Shown here: piece after piece, positions 50,757 to 58,687 of the stretch
How the letters are laid out: each line of letters starts with the position of its first letter
Numbering within the stretch: position 1 is the stretch's first letter
Origin: an uncultured Marvinbryantia sp.
GTDB lineage: Bacteria; Bacillota; Clostridia; Lachnospirales; Lachnospiraceae
NCBI RefSeq assembly: GCF_905201705.1
Contig: NZ_CAJKOX010000004.1
Location: 82,757 to 146,756, forward strand
Reading direction: 5' to 3'
Length of the DNA: 64,000 nt
Notes under the pieces: model-generated
Database searches by the model: none
What the model saw: only the letters and a program-made list of their open reading frames with translations
What the model was told of the DNA's origin: nothing
Translations under genes and position numbers: made by a program

Positions 50757-52196
50757 TTAAAGCTTTTCTCCGGTAAGTCCCTCCTGTGCCAGCAAAGTAT
50801 TCAGCACGGAAATATCCGACTTGATATCCATCGAGGTATCCTGATAGAGATTGTCAAACAGCCTTGCAAACGCCTGATTAAGCGTATCCAGCGTATCTTC
50901 GATCTCCTTTTTCGACTTGAAAATATTCGGTCCCTGCACCGGCTGATCGTTCAGCTTCTGATACGATTCCAGCAGCTTGATGGTCGTCGGCAGATAATAT
51001 TTCATCAGCTTTTTCGTCTCCGGCGCGCTCTCCGGGTGCTGCTCCACATACTCAAAGATTTTTGTGATCACCGTCTCCAGCCCGTCGAGCTTCTGTGATA
51101 CGATCTCGTCCTTAATCGCCTCGTTGATTTCATGAATGCGGTTGATGTAAGCCTGTCCCTCCGCTATCATTTTCTTTACGTCGTCCGACAGCGCTTCATT
51201 GTTCTTATACGCCTCTTTCGCCTTCGCCTGCGCGATAGACTCCGTCCTGCGCTGCTCCATCTTCTGCTGCGTATCCAGATACGCCTCGTAGCCCTGATCC
51301 GTCACAAAAAGATTTTTCCCGCCCAGGTCCAGATGTCCCTGGCGGAACATGCCGTCCTCGATCATTTTGCGGACATCTTTTTGCACCGCATTTTCACCTT
51401 TTCCAACGCTTGCCGCCAGTTCTTTGATGCTGATGCAGGTACGCGTGCCAAGCGCGCGCACATAGTTTTTAAAGCGCCGGATTTTCCCGAGCATGGACGT
51501 ACCCTTCCAGACCCCAACAATACTCAGAAGCAAAAACGGGAGCTGCACCACCAATGGAATGGTTGCGTTAAAATCCAGCGCAACAGACACGATCCACGGG
51601 ACAAGCATTCCAATACCGAAGCCAAAGCAGCCGATGCCGCCCAGAACTGTGAGCGTATAGCCTGCTATCCTCGTCGCGCCGCCGTTTGAATACAGCTCGT
51701 TGTCCGGCAGGTCCTTTGTACGCATATACGTTACCGCTTTTTTTTCATACTGTCTGCCGCTGCGCCACGGATTCTGCGGGCTGCTCTTTGTTCTCCCCGC
51801 CATCTTATCGGCTGCGCGGTTAAGCGAATCGCCAAGACTGCTCATGCCGCGGCTGAGACTGTCCGCCGCACTGTTCATTCCGCGTCCAACTCCGTCCGCC
51901 GCACTGTTCATTCCGCGGCTGAATCCGTCTGCCGCACTGTTCATTCCACGGCTGAATCCGTCTGCCGCACTGTTCATTCCACGGCTGAACCCATCCGCCG
52001 CGCTGTTCATTCTGCGGCCAAATCCGTCTGCCGCTCCGTTCATTCCCTCTGCGACGCCCTCCGCCACGCTGTTGACCGCTGACGTCACCGCTTTTTCTAT
52101 TGTCTGGCTCAGTTTACTGTAATCACCGGAGTCAATTGCCTGCTGCACCATATCGCTGATATTATTTCCGATATTTGACCAGTCCTGGTTTCCCAT
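50757..52196 (-). CDS. XpaC-like (5-bromo-4-chloroindolyl phosphate hydrolysis) protein with 11-residue repeats
   Basis: The 479-residue protein has an N-terminal helical part, then seven tandem 11-residue units of the type GFSRGMNSAAD (about residues 52-128), a basic linker, a pair of membrane segments (TRIAGYTLTVLGGIGCFGFG, then LVVQLPFLLLSIVGVWKG, about residues 175-240), and a C-terminal XpaC domain (FKNYVRALGTRTCISIKELA onward). XpaC and TelA genes co-occur and are thought to act together at the membrane in stress responses. ATG 52196 has AAGGAG upstream. Confidence 0.85.
   Translation of the reverse strand: MGNQDWSNIGNNISDMVQQAIDSGDYSKLSQTIEKAVTSAVNSVAEGVAEGMNGAADGFGRRMNSAADGFSRGMNSAADGFSRGMNSAADGFSRGMNSAADGVGRGMNSAADSLSRGMSSLGDSLNRAADKMAGRTKSSPQNPWRSGRQYEKKAVTYMRTKDLPDNELYSNGGATRIAGYTLTVLGGIGCFGFGIGMLVPWIVSVALDFNATIPLVVQLPFLLLSIVGVWKGTSMLGKIRRFKNYVRALGTRTCISIKELAASVGKGENAVQKDVRKMIEDGMFRQGHLDLGGKNLFVTDQGYEAYLDTQQKMEQRRTESIAQAKAKEAYKNNEALSDDVKKMIAEGQAYINRIHEINEAIKDEIVSQKLDGLETVITKIFEYVEQHPESAPETKKLMKYYLPTTIKLLESYQKLNDQPVQGPNIFKSKKEIEDTLDTLNQAFARLFDNLYQDTSMDIKSDISVLNTLLAQEGLTGEKL
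51838..52050. repeat. 33-base in-frame tandem repeats in the XpaC-like gene
   Basis: About seven units with the core TCTGCCGCACTGTTCATTCC, phased at 33 bases, encode the 11-residue GFSRGMNSAAD repeat. Neighbouring units are nearly identical at the DNA level in the middle and drift at both ends, showing recent expansion of the centre. Confidence 0.85.
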
Positions 52197-52336
52197 GCCT
52201 GCCTTCTCCTTCACAAATTTTTATATGTTTTCATCATACCGCAAAAACGGAGGCTTGTACATAAGAAAAGTTCATTAAATTTCTTAATATCCCTTGCAAT
52301 CTTCTTTTTCACGTGCTATGATCTCTATATCGCAAG

Positions 52337-52357
52337 ACGTAGTTTTTAAAACTACGT
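52337..52357 (+). promoter_or_regulatory. 21-base perfect palindrome before the haemolysin III gene
   Basis: ACGTAGTTTT and AAAACTACGT flank a single central T, 30 bases before the start codon. It may be a regulator site or an mRNA hairpin in the leader. Confidence 0.6.
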
Positions 52358-52387
52358 GCAATAGTTTCCTATAAAGGAGGTATTTTT

Positions 52388-53068
52388 ATGACTAACCAGA
52401 CACAACAGCATCGCCACCTGAAGGATCCCGGAAGCGCTATCACGCATTTTATCGGTATGCTGATGGCGATCTTCGCTGCGACGCCGCTGCTCATCCGTGC
52501 GTACAGCCACCGGGAGCCCGTTTACGTTATCTCCATGGCAGTTTTCATCGTGAGCATGATTCTGCTCTACGCCGCAAGCACGGTCTATCATTCCTTCGAT
52601 ATCTCGGAGCGCACGAACCGCATTCTGCGCAAGATCGACCATATGATGATCTTTGTACTGATCGCCGGAAGCTACACTCCGGTGTGTCTGCTCGTGCTCA
52701 GGGGCAAAACCGGCACGATGCTCTGCGCGCTCGTCTGGACGATCGCGATTATCGGCATTCTTGTAAAAGCCTTCTGGATCACCTGCCCGAAATGGTTTTC
52801 CTCTGTGCTTTACATCGGGATGGGCTGGCTGTGTGTGCTCACTTTCACGCAGCTCATTAATTCGCTCTCTCCTGCGGCATTTGGCTGGCTGCTCGCAGGC
52901 GGCATCATTTACACCATCGGCGGCATTATCTATGCGCTGAAGCTGCCGCTGTTCAACGCGCGCCACAAAAATTTCGGCTCCCATGAGATCTTCCATCTGT
53001 TTGTCATGGGCGGAAGCGCCTGCCATTTTATCGTGATGTACTTCTTCCTGGCAGCGCCTGCGTTTTAA
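52388..53068 (+). CDS. Haemolysin III/YqfA family (PAQR-like) membrane protein
   Basis: The 226-residue protein has seven predicted membrane segments and PAQR-type motifs: DPGSAITHFIGMLMAIFAA at the start, ASTVYHSFDISE near residue 63 (metal-binding histidine), KIDHMMIFVLIAGSYTPVCL near 82, and GSHEIFHLFVMGGSACHFIVM near the end with two more metal histidines. Family members are zinc-binding membrane proteins, perhaps hydrolases; haemolysin activity is reported for few. AAAGGAGG precedes the ATG. Confidence 0.93.
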   Translation: MTNQTQQHRHLKDPGSAITHFIGMLMAIFAATPLLIRAYSHREPVYVISMAVFIVSMILLYAASTVYHSFDISERTNRILRKIDHMMIFVLIAGSYTPVCLLVLRGKTGTMLCALVWTIAIIGILVKAFWITCPKWFSSVLYIGMGWLCVLTFTQLINSLSPAAFGWLLAGGIIYTIGGIIYALKLPLFNARHKNFGSHEIFHLFVMGGSACHFIVMYFFLAAPAF

Positions 53069-53130
53069 AACCGCTTCATCGTAAAATCGAAATGTCAGGA
53101 CCGTTTTATAAAATCTGATTGCACAAAAAG

Positions 53131-53175
53131 CCCGGAGGCGCGTATACTGTAGGTATACACCTCCGGGTGTTTTTT
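53131..53175 (+). terminator. Terminator of the haemolysin III gene
   Basis: CCCGGAGG and GTATAC pair with GTATAC and CCTCCGGG with small bulges, then GTGTTTTTT. Confidence 0.85.
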
Positions 53176-53243
53176 ATAAGGAAGGGCGCTGCCGCACGTT
53201 TTGCCGGTGCCCTTGCGTACATACCAATGGAGCCGGATGCAAC

Positions 53244-53489
53244 ATGAATTATACTTATATTATAAAATGCAGCGATAACACCCTTTATACCGGATGGACT
53301 ACCGATCTTAAAAAGCGCCTTCTCGCCCACAACCAGGGAAAAGGCGCCAAATACACACGCAGCCGCACGCCGGTAACACTCGTGTATTTTGAAGAATTTG
53401 CAGATAAGCAGGCGGCGATGCGCCGTGAATATGCGATCAAGCAGCTCTCCAGAAAGGAAAAGGAGCGGCTGATCGCAGGAAAGAGATGA
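53244..53489 (+). CDS. GIY-YIG nuclease domain protein (UPF0213-like)
   Basis: The 81-residue protein is a stand-alone GIY-YIG module: MNYTYIIKCSDNTLYTGWTT carries the YII...YTG pair, followed by DLKKRLLAHNQGKGAKYTRSR with the conserved arginine, and EEFADKQAAMRREYAIKQLSR with the metal-binding glutamate. Family members such as YhbQ act on DNA, but the role is not well fixed. The ribosome site is poor (no AGGAGG within 12 bases), so the start is supported by family length. It converges on degV with 10 bases between stops. Confidence 0.88.
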   Translation: MNYTYIIKCSDNTLYTGWTTDLKKRLLAHNQGKGAKYTRSRTPVTLVYFEEFADKQAAMRREYAIKQLSRKEKERLIAGKR

Positions 53490-53499
53490 GTGTATTCCA

Positions 53500-54384
53500 C
53501 TATAAATACTCCTCAAATCTCTCATCAATCGCATTTTCAAACACGATCCCAAGGATCCCCGGGCCGGTATGCGCTCCGATCGCGCAGCCGACCTGCGTTT
53601 TTAAGATTTCTTTTACGTGGAATTCTTCTCGCAGCGCGCGCTCCGCATCCTCGCAGATGGACTCATCCGCGCCGTAGCAGATTCCCACCGTCTGGCGCGA
53701 AAGCTCTGCGCCCTTTTCTTTTACCAGCTCCAGGCAGCGCTTTACCGCCTTTTTCATGCCGCGCACCTTCTCGCTTGCCACCAGCGCGCCCTTCTCGTCC
53801 ACAATGATGATGGGCTTGATGTCAAGCACGCTCCCGATTGCCGCCGAAGAACGGCTCAGCCTGCCGCCGCGCGCCAGGTATTCCAGCGTTGTCACCGTTA
53901 CGACGTGCTCCATATGCTCACAGTAAAACTTGGCCGCCTCGATGAGAAGCTCCCTGGGCGCTCCGTTTTTCTGCATTTTCAGCAGCTTATACACCACAAG
54001 TCCGAATCCGATGGACGCACATTTGGAATCGATGATCGTTATCTTAAAGTCCGGATATCTTTCCAGAATCTCGTCCTTCGCCAGATTCGCTGCCTGGAAT
54101 GTCCCGGCGATCCCAGTGGAAAAACAGATGTACAGCACCTCGTCTCCCCGCTTTGCAAACGGCTCAAAATGCTGTTCAAACATATACTGGCTGATATGAT
54201 AGGTCTTTATCTCAGATTTATTCTCCTTCTGAATCCGGTAAAACTCCTCCGGAAAAATCGTATCTCCGTCAAAATAGTCCTTTTCATCAATCGTAACCGG
54301 AGTCGGAATCACATGCAGCCCGTATTCCTTAATTACAGACTGCGGAATATCCGACGCCGAATCCGTAATAATGCAAAATGCCAT
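53500..54384 (-). CDS. DegV family fatty acid-binding protein
   Basis: The 294-residue cytoplasmic protein begins FCIITDSASDIPQ and has DGDTIFPEEFYR near residue 40, TYHISQYMFEQHF near 61, YICFSTGIAGTFQAANLA near 85, and the LEYLARGGRLSRSSAAIGSVLDIKPI region near 165 split over two turns. DegV/FakB proteins bind fatty acids and, with FakA kinase, allow their incorporation into phospholipid. No fakA is nearby. GGAAGGAT precedes the ATG, and hydE lies just upstream on the same strand. Confidence 0.93.
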   Translation of the reverse strand: MAFCIITDSASDIPQSVIKEYGLHVIPTPVTIDEKDYFDGDTIFPEEFYRIQKENKSEIKTYHISQYMFEQHFEPFAKRGDEVLYICFSTGIAGTFQAANLAKDEILERYPDFKITIIDSKCASIGFGLVVYKLLKMQKNGAPRELLIEAAKFYCEHMEHVVTVTTLEYLARGGRLSRSSAAIGSVLDIKPIIIVDEKGALVASEKVRGMKKAVKRCLELVKEKGAELSRQTVGICYGADESICEDAERALREEFHVKEILKTQVGCAIGAHTGPGILGIVFENAIDERFEEYL

Positions 54385-54390
54385 ATATCC

Positions 54391-55440
54391 TTATCCTTCC
54401 CGCCTGCTTTTGCAGGCAACATCTCCGCGTGCCGTCACAATGCGGTATCCGGCAGACGCAACGCGCCTCTCCAGACAGCCGCGGCACTCAGCGGACTCTT
54501 CCCCTGTGCAGATTTTGTTGTCATATAATTCATAGAGTTTGCGCACCTTCACCGGCGACAGATTTGGCATCACCACATTTGCCCCCGCTTTCAGCCCCAG
54601 TTCCCGTCCCTGCGGATGGATCGTGCCAAGCGCCGTGGTCGCCGGGATCAGCGCATAGGGAAACATCAGCCGCAGAATCGCCACCATCCGAAGACTCAGC
54701 GCAAGCGTACCGCCCGCGCACGTTGCAAACGGTGTCTGATGATGCGGGATAAACGGACCGATACCGATCATTGCCGGCATCAGCTCCTGCAGGAAGCGCA
54801 GATCCGCGATCAGATTTTCTGTCGTCTGATACGGAGAGCCTACCATAAACCCGGAGCCGACCTGATAGCCGATTTTTTTCAGGTCCCACAGACATTGTTT
54901 GCGCACAGACAACTTCTGTGCGGACGGATGCAGCTTCTGATAATGCTCCTCGTCCGCTGTCTCATGGCGCAGAAGGTAGCGGTCGGCGCCCGCCTCAAAG
55001 AAAGCAAGATAGCTTTCACGGTTTTTTTCTCCCAGCGACAGCGTAATCGCGCAGTCCGGATAATTTTCGCGGATAGCGCTCACGATATCACAGACGATTT
55101 TATCCGTATAGAAGCCGTCCTCCCCGCCCTGCAGCACAAAGGTGCGAAAGCCGAGCGCATACCCTTCCCGGCAGCACTCCAGAATATCCTCTTTATTCAG
55201 CCGGTAGCGCACCGCCTGCGCATTGCTCCTGCGGATGCCGCAGTAATAGCAGTCATTTTTACAATAGTTCGTCAGTTCGATCAGCCCGCGGATATACACG
55301 TCCGTGCCGTAATATTCCCGCCTCACTTCATCTGCATGGTGAAACAGCCCTTCGTCATAATCTGCGCACTCTATCAATTTTCTCAGTGCTGCATCCGGCA
55401 GGTTCCGGTCACGGCGCAGCTCTTCTATCATAGCAGACAC
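54391..55440 (-). CDS. hydE: [FeFe]-hydrogenase maturation radical SAM protein HydE
   Basis: HydE is a radical SAM enzyme that helps build the dithiolate bridge of the [FeFe]-hydrogenase H cluster. The 349-residue product has the radical SAM CxxxCxxC at C60, C64 and C67 (in NYCKNDCYYCGIRR), FVLQGGEDGFY, RYLLRHETADEEHY, GSGFMVGSPYQTTENL, GIGPFIPHHQTPF and VVMPNLSPVKVR, all typical. A C-terminal CTGEESAECRGC may bind a second cluster. Translation probably starts at GTG 55440 with AGGAG upstream, adjoining the flavin reductase gene. Other hyd maturases are not in the window. Confidence 0.95.
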   Translation of the reverse strand: MSAMIEELRRDRNLPDAALRKLIECADYDEGLFHHADEVRREYYGTDVYIRGLIELTNYCKNDCYYCGIRRSNAQAVRYRLNKEDILECCREGYALGFRTFVLQGGEDGFYTDKIVCDIVSAIRENYPDCAITLSLGEKNRESYLAFFEAGADRYLLRHETADEEHYQKLHPSAQKLSVRKQCLWDLKKIGYQVGSGFMVGSPYQTTENLIADLRFLQELMPAMIGIGPFIPHHQTPFATCAGGTLALSLRMVAILRLMFPYALIPATTALGTIHPQGRELGLKAGANVVMPNLSPVKVRKLYELYDNKICTGEESAECRGCLERRVASAGYRIVTARGDVACKSRREG

Positions 55441-55443
55441 AGC

Positions 55444-55950
55444 CTACTCCTTTACCAGAACCTTCAATATCTCTGCAATATACATGGTATGATAGTCCCT
55501 CTGTGGATACCACCTGTCGTCGATCTCTGCTTCGATGAATTTTTCCGGCTTAATCTCGTCGTGATACATTTTTTTGCAGACCATGATCATGTCCGCCTCC
55601 GCAAATGCCGGTACGCCGTCCACAAAATACGGCGTCAGCCCCGCCTGGCTGATTTTATCCGTATCCTTTCCGGAAACCGTTCCGCAGAGGTTCAATGCTT
55701 TGCGATATTTTTCGTCGTAAAAGGAAATCGTAAATGCCTCCTCACGGTCCACAAATTCCTTCGTATAGCGCTGCGGACGAATGTATGCAGTCACTGCATT
55801 TTTGCCCCACATCACGCCGACGCCGCCCCAGCTTGCCGTCATCGTATTACACTTTTCTTCATTTCCCGCGGTGATAAGCATCCATTCTTTTCCGATCTTT
55901 GTAAACGGATTGAAGGAAAGCTCTTCTATCTTCACTTCTTTAAATGCCAC
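55444..55950 (-). CDS. Flavin reductase-like FMN-binding protein
   Basis: The 168-residue protein has the FMN-binding split-barrel pattern of flavin reductase-like proteins: WMLITAGNEEKCNTMTASWGG near residue 23, TAYIRPQRYTKEFVDREEAF near 54, and ALNLCGTVSGKDTDKI near 85. It may reduce flavin or act as a small flavoprotein partner; the electron donor is unknown. Start is GTG 55950 with AGGAGG upstream. It lies 3 bases before hydE and is likely co-transcribed with hydE and degV. Confidence 0.88.
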   Translation of the reverse strand: MAFKEVKIEELSFNPFTKIGKEWMLITAGNEEKCNTMTASWGGVGVMWGKNAVTAYIRPQRYTKEFVDREEAFTISFYDEKYRKALNLCGTVSGKDTDKISQAGLTPYFVDGVPAFAEADMIMVCKKMYHDEIKPEKFIEAEIDDRWYPQRDYHTMYIAEILKVLVKE

Positions 55951-56049
55951 TCTTATATCCTCCTGTCCTTCTTATTTCTGTCCACTGCTCTATCATACCA
56001 CTATCCGGCAGGTATCTGCAAGCCAAAAACACAACTCATATTTTTTCCA

Positions 56050-56781
56050 TCATACCATATCCAAAGACATTTTAATGCTGGCTGCATATTCTGTCTCCGA
56101 TATTTTTCCTAAAAGAAAAATCCGCAGGTCATACGTTTTCTCCCCGATGTTTACTTTTTTCTCTGCAAAATTTCTCAGACGAACGTTTTCATTCCGGTAT
56201 GCCATAAGATTCTTTTTCAGTTTTAATTCTATCAGCTTCGGAATAGAAGAATCCGTATGCTCAAAAAGTAATTCCAATAAATCTGCTGCCCTGATGAATT
56301 TGCTGCTCTCAAAATTCCCGGTAACAAGCCCTAATATCTCACGTTCCTCAAATCCCTCATCCTTGTAATACAGCATAAACGATTCTTTATGTAATATTTC
56401 ATCATGAAGCTGTTTTGTAAAATCCCGCACCTCTTTTATTGCATCTAACATTGCACCATCCTTCAGCAAATCATCGCTGAATGCGGATATATTACTTTTT
56501 ACGTCAAATATCACCGTCAGGATTTTTTTACGCTCTTCGTCTATAGTACATGCCAGCACATCTGCTGTCTTACAATCCTGTTTTCCTGCAATCGGATTTC
56601 TGAATTCCTGCGCAAAGATGCCGTACTGTCCTTTTTCCAGATAATATTCTATCTTTACTTTCTCGCTTTTATCTGCATGTCGTTCTGTAAAACAAACTTC
56701 GTCTGATGCTTCTATCTGATACAAAACATTTCTTAAAAAAGCTTCCTGCCCTGTGTATTTTTTAAAACTAGGTCTTATCAT
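56050..56781 (-). CDS. Putative PD-(D/E)XK-like partner of the adjacent ATPase
   Basis: I do not recognise a named family. The 243-residue protein contains KTADVLACTID followed by KKILTVIFDVKSN, so D74 and D93-x-K95 are spaced and placed on predicted strands as in PD-(D/E)XK nucleases, with Q124 in a following helix (VRDFTKQLHDEI) as often seen. The C-terminal half is helical and charged. Its start overlaps the ATPase gene end by 14 bases, so the two are translationally coupled. The DNA is AT-rich compared with flanking genes, suggesting transfer. Nuclease activity is inference from motif spacing. Confidence 0.6.
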   Translation of the reverse strand: MIRPSFKKYTGQEAFLRNVLYQIEASDEVCFTERHADKSEKVKIEYYLEKGQYGIFAQEFRNPIAGKQDCKTADVLACTIDEERKKILTVIFDVKSNISAFSDDLLKDGAMLDAIKEVRDFTKQLHDEILHKESFMLYYKDEGFEEREILGLVTGNFESSKFIRAADLLELLFEHTDSSIPKLIELKLKKNLMAYRNENVRLRNFAEKKVNIGEKTYDLRIFLLGKISETEYAASIKMSLDMV

Positions 56782-58174
56782 CTTTTTGCACTTCCCCCAG
56801 CTTCAGCGCTTCCTCATATAACTGCATCGCAGATTCCGTAAATAAATCAAACTGAAATCCTGTCTGACTATCTCCGATTATTTCTTTTACAACGCTTTTT
56901 CCATTGCTCTGACTTACAAATTCATATACATGCAGCTTCTCCGGGTCAATAAGTTCCTCCTGTTCCAACCGAAGCTTTCTTATACTGTTTGTCCTGCCGT
57001 TGTCCTTAACCATCCGCGAAAGAATATACAGATTATTCACTTTTGATACAAACGTATCGCTATGAGTACTCAGAATTAATTTCATTCCTTTATTGCTAAG
57101 TCTGTTTAAGAAACGCGCCAGCTCCATCTGTTTTTCCGGATGAAGACTCGCTTCGACTTCATCTATAATAAGGCATTCATATTCTTCAGAACCCGTCAAT
57201 ACAAGCTCCAGGGGAGCAATCTCATTAATCATGGAGGATGCCAGATACATAGGAATGTCCTCTGTATCCTTTCCGGAGCTATAGGAAAGCAGTCCATTCT
57301 GATTGACCTGGATTTTCCCCTCAATCAGCTTCTCTTCAAAAAAAGACAATTCCGTGTGATATTTTTCTATCCTTCTGCTGTCTTCCCGATAAGTCTGTAA
57401 AAAACGCAGAAACTTATACATTGGTTGAGTCAGGCCACGGTAATCCGGTTTATTTTCAATCACTTTACTGTCTTCAATTCTATAAGAAACGGCACTATCT
57501 GCTTTATTGGCAAAATATTCACGATATAACAGCATTAATCCGGCGCGTGATGCCGGCAGAAACAGGCTGTATATATCTATAATACGACTCAGGGTCTGTT
57601 TTACCAGTTCTCCCTTCGACTCCGAAAAAGAAACCGTCAATGATAGCATTTCGCTTCTTTTATTCATAAGAACTCTTTTGATAAGAATACTCATCTCTGC
57701 CCGCTCCGGCAGCTTTTCCAGAAATTCCGGAACTGACTTCGTCATTCCTTTTAAAAATTCAATCATTTTTTCTCTTGCGTCTGCATCATTACCCGGTACT
57801 AAAATTTCGTAAACCGTATCTTCTTCCATAAAGATATCAACATACAATCTTTCAATCGGAATATCCCTTCCGAATATTTCTTTGACAATATGCTCTTTTT
57901 CCGCTTCCAGTTTTTTGTTCATATATTCCGTAAATTGCGAAATATTGTCAGAGGACAATTCAAACTTCTGCATTTCTGCTGACTCCGTGGAACGCAAAAC
58001 GTCCATAACGTCCTCATCCAGGAGATTCACAAATTTTTCGTTTATTCCCTGCACAAGCTGCATTAAAAATGTTTTTCCGCTATTATTCGGTCCTACCAGA
58101 AGCGTATAGCTGCTGATATTAATTTTAGCACTTTCAATTTTCGCAAAATTTTCTACGCCCAACCAAATCTGCAT
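56768..58174 (-). CDS. AAA/ABC-like ATPase of the OLD/RecF-type group
   Basis: The 468-residue protein starts MQIWLGVENFAKIESAKINI and has Walker A GPNNSGKT (residues 28-35), a long helical insertion (about 45-300), LASSMINE in the ABC-signature position (311-318), Walker B CLIIDEVEASLHP (334-346, D338 and E339) and the H-loop STHSD (H371). This is the architecture of RecF/OLD-like ATPases used in phage defence systems such as Septu, Gabija and PARIS and in overcoming-lysogenisation proteins. No Toprim or nuclease domain is fused; the partner follows in the overlapping gene. The AT-rich DNA suggests acquisition. Confidence 0.85.
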   Translation of the reverse strand: MQIWLGVENFAKIESAKINISSYTLLVGPNNSGKTFLMQLVQGINEKFVNLLDEDVMDVLRSTESAEMQKFELSSDNISQFTEYMNKKLEAEKEHIVKEIFGRDIPIERLYVDIFMEEDTVYEILVPGNDADAREKMIEFLKGMTKSVPEFLEKLPERAEMSILIKRVLMNKRSEMLSLTVSFSESKGELVKQTLSRIIDIYSLFLPASRAGLMLLYREYFANKADSAVSYRIEDSKVIENKPDYRGLTQPMYKFLRFLQTYREDSRRIEKYHTELSFFEEKLIEGKIQVNQNGLLSYSSGKDTEDIPMYLASSMINEIAPLELVLTGSEEYECLIIDEVEASLHPEKQMELARFLNRLSNKGMKLILSTHSDTFVSKVNNLYILSRMVKDNGRTNSIRKLRLEQEELIDPEKLHVYEFVSQSNGKSVVKEIIGDSQTGFQFDLFTESAMQLYEEALKLGEVQKDDKT

Positions 58175-58382
58175 ATATCTTCTCTCCCTGGCTGCATTTC
58201 ATATATCTTCTTGTATTATATCCTATTTTCCCTGATTTGTATTGTCTATCTTTCCTTTTATATTATAATATTTTACCCCTTCGCTTTCAAGCTCTTTTTG
58301 TATTTATTTTGCACTTAATGTATATAATCAAGTTTTTAAAAGAACCTTCTCCCAGAATTTTTTTGCTTGCCACATTCCCCAG

Positions 58383-58634
58383 AGCGTCTCAGCAAGAGAT
58401 ATGAGTTTATCAATCGGACAGAATGAATCTTATATTAACAGAATAGAAAATAGAAAGATGATGCCCTCAATGACTGCTTTTTTTTACATCTGTGATTATT
58501 TCGGCATTACTCCGGGAGAATTTTTCCAGACAGAAGAAATCGCCAGTAAAGAAATACTGGACGCCGCAAAAAAACTGCAGAACATGGAAGAAGACAAAAA
58601 GAGACTAATCTTAGAGCTAATCGAGAAATTTTAA
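58383..58634 (+). pseudogene. N-terminally truncated XRE-type helix-turn-helix regulator
   Basis: From SVSARDMSLSIGQNESYINRIENRK the frame matches the second half of a small XRE repressor common in clostridia, followed by MPSMTAFFYICDYFGITPGEFFQ. The first helix region (about 15-20 residues including a proper start) is missing upstream: the preceding in-frame codons read HIPQ and do not look like the family. ATG 58401 gives a 77-residue frame but has no clear ribosome site. It is probably a remnant, possibly of a regulator once linked to the neighbouring ATPase module. Confidence 0.6.
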
Positions 58635-58663
58635 AAGAGCCACCGCCAGGGTGACTCTTTTTT
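58634..58663 (+). terminator. Terminator after the XRE remnant
   Basis: AAAGAG and CACC pair with GGGTG and CTCTTT around GCCA, followed by TTTT. Confidence 0.75.
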
Positions 58664-58687
58664 AGCAGCAAAGCTGCGACATTCCTC

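Noticed and set aside
51838..52050. Regular 33-base repeats as a CRISPR array
   Set aside because: There are no unique spacers; the repeats are contiguous, in frame and encode an 11-residue protein repeat, and no cas genes are present.
54616..56112. 498-codon open frame opposite hydE and the flavin reductase gene
   Set aside because: It spans two well-supported genes on the other strand and shows the composition of an antisense reading.
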